Of a DNA stretch of 7,368 nucleotides, positions 6,976 to 7,368 are shown one piece after another (the stretch's first letter is position 1; every line of letters begins with the position of its first letter). Source of the stretch: Candidatus Nanopelagicales bacterium (GTDB lineage Bacteria > Actinomycetota > Actinomycetes > S36-B12); NCBI GenBank assembly GCA_030836325.1, contig JAURQC010000062.1:1-7368 (forward strand), read 5' to 3'. The translations under genes and the position numbers were made by a program. The notes beneath the pieces are model-generated. The model was not told the origin of the DNA. It saw only the letters and a list, made by a program, of their open reading frames with translations, and did not search any database.

Positions 6976-6981
6976 TACAAT
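6976..6981 (+). promoter_or_regulatory. Probable -10 element of ssrA
   Basis: TACAAT in the 45-base gap between the transporter and tmRNA is a five-of-six match to the consensus TATAAT. It predicts a transcript start near 6988, giving a short leader of about 11 bases that RNase P would remove to produce the mature 5' end at 6999. The -35 region is weak: GTGATC at 6950-6955 matches only partly and lies 20 bases away. Confidence 0.5.
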
Positions 6982-6996
6982 TGAGGCATAACTCAA
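6981..6996 (+). other. Inverted repeat TTGAG-GCATAA-CTCAA before mature tmRNA
   Basis: Perfect five-base arms flank a six-base loop, ending two bases before the first G of the acceptor stem. It overlaps the predicted -10 and transcript start, so it could be a regulator site on DNA; it would fold in the leader RNA only if transcription begins further upstream than 6981. Confidence 0.4.
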
Positions 6997-6998
6997 CA

Positions 6999-7368
6999 GG
7001 GGGTGACAGGTTTCGACGGACAGTCGCTCTGCCCGGAGAAGCGTGCCGAGAAGCTCAGGTGATCTCGTTAAACATCCTGGGAAACAAATAACTGCCAAAA
7101 AGACGCAGTCTGCAGACGCTTACGCCCTCGCGGCATAAGTAATTAATCTGCCGTCAGCCCAATGCGTCCCCGAATTGGGGTCTGACGTCGCTAGGGGACT
7201 CACCAAGCGCTCCGGTCACGGGAGCGGGCGGAAAACCAAACAGTGACTGGGCCGCCACCGCGAAGTGCCGTACAAAGCGCGGGGGCCGAGAAAGCGACAG
7301 CACGGCTACGCACGTAGAAGAACGGAAAGATCCTGCACGGACCCGGGTTCGATTCCCGGCACCTCCAC
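6999..7368 (+). ncRNA. ssrA: Transfer-messenger RNA (tmRNA, SsrA RNA), one-piece, lacking only the last 2 bases
   Basis: Acts with SmpB to rescue stalled ribosomes and to tag the unfinished protein for proteolysis. The tRNA-like part: acceptor stem GGGGGTG (6999-7005) pairs with CACCTCC (7360-7366), including the G3-U wobble that alanyl-tRNA synthetase reads; GACAGGTTTCGAC follows; the T-arm is CCGGG (7343-7347), loop TTCGATT, CCCGG (7355-7359). A7367 and C7368 begin ACCA, the last two bases lying outside. Four pseudoknots can be drawn. PK1: 7047-7051 with 7063-7067, and 7054-7059 with 7076-7081. PK2: 7152-7163 with 7174-7187, and 7167-7171 with 7194-7198. PK3: 7208-7213 with 7221-7226, and 7214-7219 with 7243-7248. 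PK4: 7258-7262 with 7278-7282, and 7267-7271 with 7302-7306. The mature RNA would be 372 bases, an ordinary one-piece length. I did not trace the long connecting helix. Confidence 0.97.
7094..7138 (+). other. tmRNA tag reading frame (AKKTQSADAYALAA)
   Basis: The resume codon GCC (Ala) at 7094 begins a 14-residue tag ending at TAA 7136-7138. It follows AAATAACT, the normal A-rich context just before a resume codon, and stands 12 bases after PK1, the usual spacing. The C-terminal YALAA is the conserved degron recognised by ClpXP-type proteases. The middle part (KKTQSADA) is lineage-variable. Confidence 0.93.

Noticed and set aside
1..7368. CRISPR arrays, insertion sequences, phage genes, tRNA genes, attachment sites
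   Set aside because: No regularly spaced repeats, terminal inverted repeats, transposase or integrase motifs were seen; the only tRNA-like fold belongs to tmRNA, and an attachment site beyond its 3' end would lie outside the window.

Overview
The window looks like chromosomal core DNA from a high-GC Gram-positive bacterium (Actinomycetota). Its proteins resemble the actinobacterial forms of RF2, FtsE and SmpB, four of the five genes whose starts are visible and not ATG-initiated use GTG, and the gene order prfB-ftsE-ftsX-cell-wall peptidase-smpB-ssrA is familiar from that phylum. I cannot name a genus. Everything is on the + strand and densely packed; the largest gap between genes is about 70 bases, so no stretch over 300 bases lacks a gene.

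Layout: 1-1109 prfB (release factor 2, 5' end cut off by the window); 1181-1870 ftsE and 1870-2778 ftsX (division ABC complex, overlapping by one base); 2819-4183 a secreted coiled-coil plus LytM/M23 peptidase, the likely FtsEX-controlled murein hydrolase; 4241-5182 a four-helix membrane protein of the DUF4436 type; 5184-5660 smpB; 5664-6953 a 12-helix major facilitator transporter; 6999 to the window end, ssrA (one-piece tmRNA), lacking only the last two bases of its CCA end.

Two functional themes are interleaved. One is translation termination and ribosome rescue: RF2 reads UAA/UGA, and SmpB plus tmRNA free stalled ribosomes and add the degradation tag AKKTQSADAYALAA. The other is septal cell-wall splitting: cytoplasmic FtsE hydrolyses ATP, membrane FtsX transmits the change outward, and the coiled-coil LytM protein is the expected extracellular target. 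The DUF4436 gene and the transporter sit between these conserved members; the DUF4436 gene is visibly lower in G+C than its neighbours.

I find no mobile element, CRISPR array, phage gene or obviously new system. The points most worth a second look are the complete zinc site and paired cysteines of the peptidase, its possible leaderless start, the low-G+C DUF4436 insertion, the transporter separating smpB from ssrA, and the short inverted repeat just before the mature tmRNA.
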